Notes under the pieces: generated by a model | What the model was told of the DNA's origin: nothing | What the model saw: only the letters and a program-made list of their open reading frames with translations | Databases searched by the model: none | Assembly: GCA_015179045.1 (NCBI GenBank) | Contig: WHUZ01000004.1 | Location: forward strand, 930,001 to 994,000 | Source: Kalaharituber pfeilii | Taxonomy: Eukaryota; Ascomycota; Pezizomycetes; Pezizales; Pezizaceae | Direction: 5' to 3' | DNA length: 64,000 nt | Part shown: piece by piece, positions 46,100-56,482 of the stretch | Position numbering within the stretch: the first letter of the stretch is position 1 | Layout: each line of letters begins with the position of its first letter | Translations under genes and position numbers: made by a program

Positions 46100-48028
46100 T
46101 TATGCTCTCACAGTTGCTACCCTTCTTCGTACTGCGCCCTCCTTCCCATCCTTAAAATTGTCACTAACCAAAACCATTGGCTCCTCTGAAACCCTACTCT
46201 TACAAGTGTCCCCACCGGAAACTATCATATTCTCTAAGTCCTTATATGGCGCAAGCCACCTACATACAAGCACCAACAGCCATGAAAACACTAACACTGT
46301 CGGAATTGCTACTAAAGTCTCCAGTCTGAATGCTGTCACCCGATCTGAGTAGATTACAAAATCACCAGCCCCAGGCAAGGGCTCCCCATCGTCCATTCTA
46401 AGTCTATTATGCAGAGTGTCATTTTTTACTGGAAAAGCAGGCGAGTCCATCCATGAGCTGTAATCTATCGCCGTACTTCTGAAGAGGTCCCTAGTCATTA
46501 TATATGTTCCATGTACGAGTCTTTGTAAGTCTGCTGCTGCAGAGGGTAATTTTCCATATCTAAGCAAAACCGGGCCTATCGTAGCGTGTAATGAATCCAG
46601 AGTCATTGGCGCGATTGCTTCCCCAAATTCTGCCAAAGGTGAAATGCGTGCTCTGACAATATGGCTCCACTTCCACTTAAAGTGAGCCTCCAGAAGCTCA
46701 ATTGTTGCGTTGGAAAGATAGAGGTTAGGGACTGTGTTGTTATGAATGTCCACTAATGTTCCTGTCCATCCCTGATATGACCAGGTCAGGGTCTCCCGGC
46801 ATCGCAGCGCAGGTCGTCTCACATGTTTACTGGAACCTTCCTTCTTATCGTTAAGATACCAAGGGTCCTTGTTTCTGCGCCATGAGGATATTTCCGGCAG
46901 AAGTGGCAGAATGGCAAATTCGTAAGCCGAATACAGCTTGTGTTCAGCGTATTCATGAAAGCGTGGATATTCAAACTTCACAGTCGGAAGATCGCTTCTG
47001 CATCGGTTGACTGTCCGACTTTGGTAAATGGTGTCATTGGGCCATAGGTTGAATTCTACCAAGTCTATATCCGAATTGCAAGGGTTGTAACTAGGTATGC
47101 CCTCCACTATCCACTCATACATAAATCTACAGTGGCCCTGTAATTCAACAGCAAGGTCAGGGGCATGCTGCAAGCCCATATCGAACCCTGTGACAGAAAA
47201 GACATATTTCATCTCGTAGTTGTCCTCACTTGCCATAGCACTCTGGGATGGTGTAGGGACTTTCTGAAAAGTGACAGCGGTGTTGAGTGAGTTGCGGAAG
47301 CTTCCACTATCGACAGTTGCGATTGCACGAAATGCTGCACTGTTTGCATGAACATAATGAGCATGTGCCATCGCTCCCGCCCAATCTGGATGTTCATTCT
47401 TAAAGACGTAAGAGGGGCCTTTTCCGTAGTATACTCTGTATGGGTTTGCTGGGGCAGCGTTCCCTAGAATGAAGATGTTGCCAGTGGGGAGAAAGATACC
47501 TGCAATAATCCCTCCCACAAAGGTTCCAGCTGCTAGGAGTATGATAATGAGGGTAATAGTGAATTCAGCCCAATTGAATGTGAGGTTGGCTGGAATGCCT
47601 GAGGAGTTGTTTGAAATGAGCATGGGATGCTTATCAGAATCCTGTGCTGCCTTGTTTGCGGACTGTGTGCGGAGGTGGCAAGAAACAAGCCGCCAGCAGT
47701 ACTGGAGCAGAAGGACTGATGCTTGCAAGGGTTCATTGATTGCCCAAGTCCGAACCATATGCACTGACCTTTGCCTTGAGAGGAATTTAGGAATAACGTA
47801 GGGTAATGCAGTGGCAATGAGGATCCACCATGCTGCAAATATTGAGGTCACAAGAACGGTGTAAAGTGATGTGATGTAAAATTCCTGGGACTTTGCAACA
47901 GCAAGAGCATTCTTGCTGCCTCCAGGGAATGGCATCAGGAATCGTTGGCCTAGGAGGTATTGAGATGGGTAAATGCCAGCACTGTCTGGTTCCCCCCCAT
48001 GCCAGTCTGGCAGTGTTGTGTTGCTCAT
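46100..48028 (-). CDS. Large fungal membrane protein of unknown function
   Basis: An intronless frame of 642 residues. Three strong hydrophobic segments are seen: ~50-82 (YITSLYTVLVTSIFAAWWIL…), ~158-184 (FTITLIIILLAAGTFVGGII…) and ~570-597 (LVAIPTVLVFSWLLVLVCRW). The ~385-residue region between the second and third has scattered cysteines (GHCRF, NPCNSD, VNRCRSD, ALRCRET) and N-x-S/T sites, as expected for an extracytoplasmic domain. The C-terminus after the last TM is short and charged. This topology matches a widespread but uncharacterised ascomycete family; no function is assigned. It is flanked by retroelement remnants but intact. Confidence 0.75.
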   Translation of the reverse strand: MSNTTLPDWHGGEPDSAGIYPSQYLLGQRFLMPFPGGSKNALAVAKSQEFYITSLYTVLVTSIFAAWWILIATALPYVIPKFLSRQRSVHMVRTWAINEPLQASVLLLQYCWRLVSCHLRTQSANKAAQDSDKHPMLISNNSSGIPANLTFNWAEFTITLIIILLAAGTFVGGIIAGIFLPTGNIFILGNAAPANPYRVYYGKGPSYVFKNEHPDWAGAMAHAHYVHANSAAFRAIATVDSGSFRNSLNTAVTFQKVPTPSQSAMASEDNYEMKYVFSVTGFDMGLQHAPDLAVELQGHCRFMYEWIVEGIPSYNPCNSDIDLVEFNLWPNDTIYQSRTVNRCRSDLPTVKFEYPRFHEYAEHKLYSAYEFAILPLLPEISSWRRNKDPWYLNDKKEGSSKHVRRPALRCRETLTWSYQGWTGTLVDIHNNTVPNLYLSNATIELLEAHFKWKWSHIVRARISPLAEFGEAIAPMTLDSLHATIGPVLLRYGKLPSAAADLQRLVHGTYIMTRDLFRSTAIDYSSWMDSPAFPVKNDTLHNRLRMDDGEPLPGAGDFVIYSDRVTAFRLETLVAIPTVLVFSWLLVLVCRWLAPYKDLENMIVSGGDTCKSRVSEEPMVLVSDNFKDGKEGAVRRRVATVRA

Positions 48029-49729
48029 TTTGGAGCCTGCTGAGATTTGACAACGTTAGCTATTCCTCTTGTGCGATGGAGCGCTCATAATTATACCTTT
48101 GACTGGGTACAGAGAAAATCGTTGCGGTGAGCTCCAGCGACACTCTCTGTTCGCAGGACCAGTTTTATTCGTTATTCGGCCATTACGATCTGCGGAAGCC
48201 GAAGGTTGAGGATAGATATCAGACTATGGAACCTAGTTCATTGATCAGCGCGGGACAATTCGACGTCTCATTTGATGGTTGGCGGATTCAGATTGTGCAG
48301 CGCTTTCGAGGTGCGCTTGCACTACCTTAGTGCTATTGATGGTTGGAATGAACGTGAAAGCTGCACAGCCGCCCACACCCATCAAGTAGCTGCAGCTTGT
48401 ATGTACGACAATATGTTTTTTAATTTAATTTTATTTTTTTTTGGTCACCTAACCGCGCATACAGGCTTCATGACGATAGACTAGCCTTAACCTGCGCTGA
48501 TAGGTTCATACGTCTCTGCAGAATTGAAATATATATGCAATCATTTGCGATACATATCTAGTCGATGATCGATGGCGTAGATCAGTGTAAAAAGCTGTTT
48601 GTTCTTGATTGTACCGTACAAATCGTTGCGTCATGATTATGTTTAATTTCATGTTATTTTTATATTTTTTGTTTTTTTCCCCGATCATCACTCGCAAGCC
48701 GCGCCCTGGTCAAGACATGGGGAAAATGACAAGGGAAAAAGCACTGCAGCTGTTGCGGCATTAACCTGTATCGATAACGACGGTTGTAACGCGGCGGACT
48801 CCTGTGTTACTCTTCTGACCGCACCACAACGCATCCTAGTAGTTATCTACAGCTGCTGTTAAATGAGCTGGTTGCTGAAGACTTATTGATTGGTCGATTG
48901 GTCGATTTCGAAATAGCAGAAAGCAAATGGCGATTTATATTCGAGACACAGGAGACATAGCGTCAACTATGACGTTGTCACGAGCGTGAATTTGCCCTGC
49001 CATGCTAGCTCAGTCAGGATGTGAGGCTGATGCCAGCTTGATAACATGCTGTGAGCGGTGGCAGCGTGGCGTTACCAACAGCTCGCCAGGCCAGGGTACG
49101 GCCAAAGTCGGAAATGGAAAAGTCGAAAAGTCCGTCGTACCACAACAAAAATTTGTTACGAGACTAAACAAAAATTACGCATCTTCACACAACATACGCC
49201 ACCAGAGATAAATGCCCTGCACAATTAATATTTCATAATAAAAATAAAAATAAAAATAAAAAACCGAGGCTAACAGATGACAAAAATATATATATATATC
49301 TCAGTTCGTAGCATGAACGTCGACCACCTATCCTCCCACTCATTCTCATCCAATGCCATATTATCAGGATTTTGTTTATGTTCTTTATTTACTTCTGTTG
49401 GAAGTGGTTGCCAATTGTATGAAGCTAATAGTTTTGGTAGAAGCGATAATGTAGGTACTATATTACCTGCCTGTACAGTTCAAGATAGAGACAGAAATTC
49501 TGACAAGCAGTACTAGAGATATTCTTAATTATAATAATGATTCCCTCAGTAATCCTTCTTCACTTTCTATAATACAATTTAGTTCAAGTTTTGATCTTGC
49601 AGCAATACTTTCCAAATGTTGATAGACTGCTTCTCGTAGTTGACAATAGATATCTTGATATGGGTCTGACTAACGAGTGGGGTAACTCAAGATGGTGTAT
49701 TTGAAGAAAGGAGTTTACCCAAGTACAGG
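48029..49729. other. Gene-free stretch with two degraded tails
   Basis: A degraded family B-like end on the minus strand is at about 48416-48475 (T-rich, GGTCACCTAACCGCGCATAC, AGGC). A degraded family A end on the minus strand is at about 48660-48715 (GATCATCACTCGCAAGCCGC). An (AAAAT)n/(TA)n tract is at 49235-49300. No gene is recognised. Confidence 0.45.
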
Positions 49730-49805
49730 TGCCCTGCCATGGCGAACAGCTGCAAGCGGGGTAACGTGACCAAAAAAAAAAAAAAAAAAAGAAAGAAAAA
49801 AAAAA
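49730..49805 (+). mobile_element. Tail-only insertion, family B
   Basis: TGCCCTGCCATGGCGAACAG, CTGCAAGCGGGGTAACGTGA, CC then poly(A). The target CCCAAGTACAGG is duplicated at 49718-49729 and 49806-49817. Confidence 0.95.
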
Positions 49806-50290
49806 CCCAAGTACAGGCTGATGAAGGTACTTACAGGTATGCATCAAGAGCTAATAAGGTACGTAAGTTAAGGTAGGCTTCAACCAATAATAGAAAATAT
49901 ATAGTTAGCATACCAAGCTTGTAATGGATCTGGTAAACGCAGAGAGTAACCGTCTGCCAGGTCATAAAGACACTTGACTAGCGATCCTCGCTAGTCCTCT
50001 GCATAGCTCATATAGCACATTTATGCGACTGCGACGTCGTCGCATATCGCTTGCATATGTACATCCACCAACCGCCCGCCCTACGGTTGCGCTGCTGCAT
50101 GACAGTGATGACACTGCAAATGAGATAACTGATAGTATACGCATAGCTTAATATATCTTCATTTGAGTAAAAAAACATTATTCATAGTTGATTAATAGAC
50201 TAGTTAGATTTGTTTCTTCAACATTAGATATAGTAATTGTTTTATTTAACATTAGCAGTTGACATACTATACATAAAGGTATTATTTGGT

Positions 50291-51440
50291 CTTTTTTTTT
50301 TTTTTTTTTTTTTTTTTTATATATCATTACTCGCTTGCCGCCCTGAGGGCTATGGCGAGGTTGTAGTTAAATACATGGCGAGAAACAAAGGAAAGTCTGT
50401 CCCCTTCATCTTCCTCGGATAACAGTATGAGAAAGATATGCAGTGAAATAGAAAAATATAGAGAAATAGAGAGTCTCCCCAGTCTCCTCCGAAAAAGATA
50501 AATAGAAAGTCTCCTCCGCCTCCTTCGAGTGCTGCCATTTCCTGTCGTTCATCCTTCTTCCCCGATTAGTTCCATCAGGCTGTGTAGCGGGTCCGGCTCG
50601 TCGTCTCCTACTCTTGGAGGTCTCCTTATGTCCTCCATTCCTCCGGGCCATCTCTTTCTCCAGACCCGGCAGTCTTCAAGGAGGTGCTTCGTGGTCTCGT
50701 CGTGTTCGCCGCACCAGCGGCAGTCCAGGCTGTTTGTCTTGCCTATTTTGAGTCTCCAGGCTCGTAGTCCTTTCGTGCCCATTAAGCCCGCTAGCTTAGA
50801 TACCTGTTTTCCGAGCCTCTGTAGTGGGCGGTAGGCTATGCCTAGTCTATTCCTCTCGTGGGCCCTCTCTTGTGTGGCGTACTGTCTCATCCCGGCCTCG
50901 GTGACAACCTCGGACTGATACTGCAGGAAGGTGCCTATTTTGGCTGCTTCGTCCGCCTTTTCGTTTCCCTGAATGCCCTTGTGCCCTTTAATCCACATGA
51001 CTGCTGTGTCCCGGTCGTCCTTGGCGGTCCGTCTCTCCCAGGACATTCTGGCCTTTCGTGCCGCTCCCTCATGGGTGGGATTATCGTTGGCGATGCCCCT
51101 CAGTTTAGCTATTGCTACCTTGAAATCAGTCAGTATCAAAAGTTCCCCTTCCGTTTCCAAGGCTTCGCTCATGGCCAGTAACTCCGCGTCATTCACTGTG
51201 GCGTAGGTACCCAGGTATATCGACTTGGTGGCACCCTGTGCGAATAATCCGGCTCCTGCGCGTTCTTCTATCCTGCTCCCGTCCGTATATGTGCCTATAC
51301 ATCCTTCATCATTGGTGTCGTCGATGAGCCACTTCCATTCCGAGAGTTCTGCGTCTCTCGGGAGTGTCGATAATATTGCCAGTGGGAGTGTCTCGTGGTG
51401 GTGGAGGGATCCCTCAGGTATGTGTGTTCTGGGTCTTCGT
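50291..51440 (-). mobile_element. 5'-truncated LINE: RNase H and zinc-knuckle end of ORF2 plus tail A
   Basis: An insertion of about 1150 bp with a 12-bp target duplication GTATTATTTGGT (50279-50290 and 51441-51452). On the minus strand a frame ends at 50549 and contains an RNase H domain with the four acidic residues in YTDGS, AELLAM, LTDFKVAI and GNEKADEAA. A CRWCGEHDETTKHLLEDC zinc-binding motif follows. After the stop come a ~190-bp UTR, CTCGCCATAGCCCTCAGGGC, GGCAAGCGAGTAATGATAT and poly(A). RNase H after RT is typical of Tad1/I-type LINEs, where it acts in reverse transcription. The frame extends 9 codons past 51440 into flanking DNA by chance. Confidence 0.9.
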
Positions 51441-51540
51441 GTATTATTTGGTAGTATAGTGCACATTAAGAATCACAGCTGTTTCTATACCTCTATTATT
51501 GAGGAAAGATACCTAATAATTCTAATGCTATAGTAAATAT

Positions 51541-52080
51541 TTTTAATATACTGACTGCAGTAGTCGCACTAATACCGACATATATCTAAGGGACATAACG
51601 TGTGTGGGCATCAATAGCTCTATAAATCTCAATTCCATATTGAGCAAGCTTCAAATGTTCATCCATACTCCATAACCAGTTAGGACCAGGTATGGAATAT
51701 ATTTGACCTGGTGCTGAAGGTTTTGGCGAGGTAGTTCAATATCATAAGAATCTATTGTACATTACTTTGTATTGCTCAGCAACATAGTTTTTTAGTACAG
51801 AAAGTTAATTAATATTGTTCTCTGATAAATGCTCAGAAAAATGTGAATGCAAACTATTTCTTAAGGCTACCCAGTGTTTTTGCACCGATTCAGCGTCTTG
51901 AGGTAGCTGTTTTAATTTATCTCTTCTCTCCCACATGGCACCATAGTGCCATAAGTGTCTATACACTAAGGCTTCACTCTGGAACCTCTACTTACAGATA
52001 TAGCAGTTCAGGTCTTTAGAGGCCTTCTGTACCTCTTCCCTGGCTATAAATCTTAGGACTTCCAGTAGGGTAACCTCTAC
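51541..52080 (-). pseudogene. Decayed integrase-core (DDE-type) transposase remnant
   Basis: On the minus strand, 51720-51500 reads PGPNWLWSMDEHLKLAQYGI, EIYRAIDAHTRYVP-stop-IYVGISATTAVSILK. This matches the fungal integrase-core proteins whose usual pattern is PGPN-W-S-D-G-x-x-KL…GIEIYAAIDAYSR…YVGISNRTAVSV. An in-frame TAG stands where family members have a Trp. Further upstream (52040-51820) lies C-Y-I-C-K … H-L-W-H, a C2H2-like finger, again with a stop. The LINE inserted at 51440 lies just 3' of it. Family assignment is by motif recall. Confidence 0.6.
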
Positions 52081-52120
52081 TTGATCAGGTACTGGAGTCT
52101 TCTGTCTTCTGTCTAGTAGA

Positions 52121-52764
52121 CATCACCGCCGCCATCACCGATGCCGGCACCACCGCCACCACCACCGCCAAAACCTCCACCACCAGAAAGGGCAAGGGAA
52201 AGCTTCCGAGCCAGGGGGAGGCCTTCAAGCGCCACATGGCAACCGCCAAAAAGGGCCCCTCTCCCCGCCCGGGAACACCGCCACCTCCCCACCAACCATT
52301 TCCGATGCCACCACCAAGGGAAAAACCGGCATCGTAATACACGGGATCGCCCTACGGAAGGACCTAGGGAAGGTCAGACAATGGGTGGAGGCCGCGAATA
52401 AGGAATTGGGAAAAATATCGGTCCTTCGTTGGCTGAGGAAGAGGACCACGCTGGTTGAGGAGGGGAAGAAAACCAGCTCGGCGGTTGTTTACTTGGAAAA
52501 GGAGACGGATGTTGAGAGGGTGAGGCTCGGGGGACGTTGGCTCAGATCGGTCCGGTACGAGTCGGAGAGGGGACGGAAGTAGGAGATACCGGGACCGGGA
52601 CTGCCACCCGCATCATGGAGAAGTTTCGCGGGCACTACATGTAGTTAGGAGTAGATAGTTTGGAGTTCTTTGACTTCTTTTTTTCTCTTTTAATAAATAC
52701 CTCGCCATAGCCCTTTGGGCGGCATGCGAGTATTGATATTAAAAAAAAAAAAAAAAAAAAAAAA
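52121..52764 (+). mobile_element. Half-LINE-like element A (best preserved ORF1 C-terminus)
   Basis: Flanked by TAGTAGA at 52114-52120 and 52765-52771. A Pro/Thr-rich linker leads to GIVIHGIALRKDLGKVRQWV, EAANKELGKISVLRWLRKRT, EEGKKTSSAVVYLEKETDVE, RVRLGGRWLRSVRYESERGR, K-stop (52580-52582). The UTR contains CCACCCGCATCATGGAG and GCGGGCACTACATGTAGT blocks shared with the 34.4-kb copy. AATAAA is at about 52691, then CCTCGCCATAGCCCTTTGGG, CGGCATGCGAGTATTGATAT and poly(A). The protein ends where Tad1 ORF1 proteins normally continue into CCHC knuckles. Confidence 0.85.
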
Positions 52765-53013
52765 TAGTAGATTTTCTTCGTCTGCGGCATGGACAGTAGT
52801 TCACTGTTGTTACAGAGGCATCTTTTCACTGAAGAATACGAGTAGAGCGGTTATGGAAGGCTGATGCGCGGCGCAAAGCAAAGATGATATATGTACGTAG
52901 GGGAGATAATATGTGGTTGTTGTAATGCGGACCGAATTTTGTTCATTTATATTCGGCGGTTGCGTGGTTGCTGTGGTACGGGCGTTGCAACGTTACTGGT
53001 CGACTCCGACTTT

Positions 53014-53106
53014 TAAGCCTGCCTCCGGGCTTTGACCCAGGGGCCCTGCCATGGCGAACAGCTACAAGCGGGGTCACGTGAAATAATAATAAAAAAAAAA
53101 AAAAAA
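53014..53106 (+). mobile_element. Tail-only insertion, family B (long form)
   Basis: It contains AGCCTGCCTCCGGGCTTTGA, CCCAGGGGCCCTGCCATGGC, GAACAGCTACAAGCGGGGTC, ACGTGAAATAATAAT, poly(A). Flanks GACTCCGACTTT (53002-53013) and GACTCCGCACTTT (53107-53119) differ by one base, as expected for an older target duplication. Confidence 0.8.
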
Positions 53107-53119
53107 GACTCCGCACTTT

Positions 53120-54742
53120 GTAATGGGGTCACGTGCTGTTACAGCGCGCCAAGCTCACTTAGCACTGCACTGAATCATCAAACGACACGGTCACCGCAAC
53201 AGCACGCAAACTAGAACTATCCACATGCGTGCCTCCATCTCTTCCACAGCCAGCACTCACTGCCCCCTCCGCTAGGGCAATGCTATAGCGCTGCCGATCC
53301 CCGCCAGCGTAGAGACCTCCCACGCAGCCGCTGGCGACCTCGCGTCCCCACGCGTCCCACCCGCCGCCCGGTGCCCACGCGCATCCAGAAAGGTACCAGA
53401 ACCCTCCTCGGGCGCATGCGGCCGCGCCTTGCTGGCCTCGCTGGCCCAGGGAGGCCACGTCGCCCCCGTGCTCCTATCGTGCTCCGCAGCGTTGGTGACC
53501 CCCTTTCATACACGCACCTTCTCGACGGGCACTGTCTCGCGCGCATCACGCTGCCCCTGCACGTCATGCTACCGGCCCCGTTGCCCGAAGCAACAACGAC
53601 GTGGTCGTCATTGCTCTTTCAGCACATGGCACGAGCGCAGCTCTGCACGGATGAGACAACATATCCAAGAATCTCCACCGGCCCAATTGGTTCGGGTCGA
53701 CAAAGTTGATCCAATAAGACATGTTGCCCAATATGGTAGGATCCAATATGAGAGGCTCAACTGTGTGGTTTTGACTTGAGAGCCACGACGAAGGCACCGA
53801 TTGCGAGTACCACCCCTACAATAGCAACAAGCGTAAGAGACCCGCTAGTTGCGAGGGCCCTTCGGCCCCAGCAAGCAGCAAGAAGCGGAAGGTCGCCACG
53901 GGCCGCAAAGCTCCAGACTTGGGCATCCTGGCCCTCCCACCGCGCCAGGTGCTTATCTCAGTGGTGTTTTTGAGTGTGCATTCACAGAAACCGAGGTTGA
54001 CCACACTGGTGATGCCAAACAGTGGCTCGTGAAGACTTTTTTTCTGGTCGCGTGATTCCATATACAGGCTCAGCCCACGGCAGGACCCCTTTATCACCGG
54101 ACACAGGTCTGTGACCCGGATTGTGGGCCAGATCACCCATTCTGCTTAGCTATCTACCTATCTACATGACTTCACCGTGGCTCAAGTGAGTGGCTTGTGA
54201 AGGCGTTAGGGGCCACCAAGGTGGTACTTCTCATTCGGACCAAGGAAGGCGACGAGGACGCGCGGAATGGGGCCACCGACATGTGCAAGTGTGCGTGAGA
54301 GGCAGCGCTTACCAACGCCTTGGCAGGGTGTGCAACGTGTATCCCCAGTCTCCAGGCTCGCGCTATCTCCACCCCGCAGTATGCCGAGCACGAAGAGCGT
54401 GCCCTTCAGGAAATCGATCCGCAAGAACCTCGCCATAGCCCCCGGGGTGTTCTCGTGCCCAGACTATTATTTTCGGCCTCCGCCATGGCTTGGCCGTAGT
54501 CTGGAACGTAACTCACCCGAAAAGGGGGCTTTATTTTACCCGACGTGCTTGGCAGTCGCCCGCGTTGCCAAATGTCGGGGGACGGCTACGCAAATTAGCG
54601 TCACACCTAGATCTATTGTTATGTTATGTTTTGTCCATGTAGGCTGCAGCACAACAACTCCAAACACGGTTAAGACCCCTGTCTGTGAGCCACAATAATT
54701 ACAAGGATAAGATCACGCCAGTCAATTTCCACAGGCGTCGCA
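53120..54742. other. GC-rich stretch with decayed coding-like sequence and a nested family B tail
   Basis: Noticeably GC-richer than its surroundings at 53200-53600. Positions 53850-54440 give broken protein-like frames (KKRKVATGRKAPDLGILALP …). A minus-strand family B-like insertion at 54035-54188 (T-run, CTGGTCGCGTGATTCCATAT, ACAGGCTCAGCCCACGGCAG) is flanked by AGTGGCTCGTGAAG (54021-54034) and AGTGGCTTGTGAAG (54189-54202). A pogo-like motif cluster lies at 53690-53750. A family A-like end without poly(A) sits near 54426 (ACCTCGCCATAGCCCCCGGG). Confidence 0.45.
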
Positions 54743-56093
54743 ATGGCTAGAAAGCAAGACAAGGAAGAGAGCTCTACTGGCGTTCGTATATCAGCATGGC
54801 TCGTTCAAGCAGACGCACTTACTCCAGTCTCAAAGGATAAGCCAGTGAAGATCAAAATTGAGCCTGAGACCACCAGAAGATCTGCTAAGGAGGATTTAGA
54901 TGACGGAGGCGAATTGGTTATAGCATTCAACACTCAGGGTGTAAGAGAGTGGCTCCCAGGGCAACTGGTGGAGAGTATTTAGAATTCAATCATGAGTGAA
55001 TCAATGGTCCCTATACTTTTTGCAATGACTAATGTAATGTTATCAGACGAAAGATGAATGGAGGCAAAAAGTTCGCTAGCTCGTGGGGGTGGCGTCAATC
55101 AAAGTGTGGACCCTCAGTGATAAGTTCATTCGCTCGATTCTTCCAGTCCTTGCCACCAGAGTCAATGAAGTTATTGATATCAACAACGAATTTATCTACC
55201 TAAAAGAACTCAGTACCAAAATCCAAGCGCATCTTGCGAAGGTGCACGAAACCCTTGCGAGATGTTTTTTGGGATCTTTCTAGGGAGTGGAGTACTTCAC
55301 AGGCATAGCTAAAAGTTCAAGATTAAGGAAGAGGCGCGAGGGCCCAGACCATGATGTGATTGCCGAATATTTCCAATTTACAGAAATCATGGTGATTTGG
55401 TGTTGCGCGACAAAGTATTTGGATACCATAATGAAGAATATACGTACCGCGAGCTCTCAATGGGATTATGTCCAAGCAATAAAACATAGTACAATTTTGC
55501 TGGTTACTAGGTATATCAGACACCTCTCTCCGAGCAGAGTGGTTCAAGCTACCATTACTGTCTTAGTGCATACAAAGGAATTCTATCAAAGTAATTGGGC
55601 AGATCTCAAGGGATGACCAGTATTGATCAAACCATGGGATGGGCTACGAACTGCTGATGAATGGGGTACCGAGCTAAACATGTATGATGATGCCTACAAT
55701 TCTGAGATTTGAATAGCTTTAATGGCTCGTTTAGGGTATGAGTTTACAAATACTAAGCCAGGAGTAGTTGAATTAGAGGCTCCGGAAGGGACCCTCAGGG
55801 AGTATGAAGAGCAAAAGAATATAGATTAATAGAAGGAAGGCAGAGGGGAAGATGAAAAAGCCAAGAGAAAGCAGATCGTGATGGATGGGGTGCTGAAAGG
55901 CAAGGGAAGCGCCGATATGGATTCCAAGGATGAGTCAGCCAGAGAAACTAAAGCGAGAGATGCAATGCAAACTGTGAAGGAAGGCGGAGAAGAGAATGAT
56001 GCTATGCATAAGAGAGTTAATGCCAGCACGGAAAGGGTTCAGGTAAAGGAAGAGGGTATGCAAGAGCACCTGGGGCGTGTTCGGTTATTGAGA
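54743..56093 (+). pseudogene. Decayed gene of unknown function, one frame with six in-frame stops
   Basis: 54743-54982 encodes a short charged N-terminal piece (MARKQDKEESSTGVRISAWL…). From about 55047 to 56093 a single frame is protein-like throughout (SDKFIRSILPVLATRVNEVI; FYQSNWADLK; PWDGLRTADEWGTELNMYDD; a Lys/Glu-rich C-terminal tail). It is broken by TAG 55077, TAG 55281, TGA 55614, TGA 55710, TAA 55827 and TAG 55830, with no frameshift. Probably a pseudogene decayed by substitutions. Family not recognised. Confidence 0.55.
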
Positions 56094-56105
56094 TATGGAG
56101 ATATA

Positions 56106-56161
56106 TTTTTTTTTTTTTTTATTTCATTACTCGCATGCCGCCCTACGGGCTATGGCGAGGG
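56106..56161 (-). mobile_element. Tail-only insertion, family A
   Basis: T-run then ATTTCATTACTCGCATGCCG, CCCTACGGGCTATGGCGAGG. The target ATGGAGATATA is duplicated at 56095-56105 and 56162-56172. Confidence 0.9.
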
Positions 56162-56287
56162 ATGGAGATATAGCAGTGCCCAGCACACCGTGGTCCTGGA
56201 CGGGCCAAGATATAAGACACAGTCGAGCCTGTGTTTGAGTCACGTTGATCCAATTAGGCAGGCTATTCAATATGACAAGGTTCTTTT

Positions 56288-56359
56288 GTACCCAACCTCG
56301 CCATAGCCCGCAGGGCGGCATGCGAGTAATGATATATTTTTTTTTTTTAAAAAAAAAAG
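56288..56359 (+). mobile_element. Family A tail next to a pogo-like motif
   Basis: CAACCTCGCCATAGCCCGCA, GGGCGGCATGCGAGTAATGA, TATA then T/A runs. A pogo-like piece (TTCAATATGACAAGG) lies immediately upstream. The hexamer GACAAG on both sides is only a weak candidate duplication. Confidence 0.65.
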
Positions 56360-56482
56360 ACAAGATCCAATACAAGGGGTTCGAATTCGACTGTAAACGC
56401 ACAACCGGCTCCCATTCCTGCCGATGCTGGCTCTGTTTCCCAGATTCCTAACCTACTCGAGTCACTTTCTCCGTCAAATCCG

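Noticed and set aside
56370..56400. tRNA-like B-box (GGTTCGAATTC)
   Set aside because: No A-box or cloverleaf can be formed around it; it lies just upstream of the helicase reading frame.
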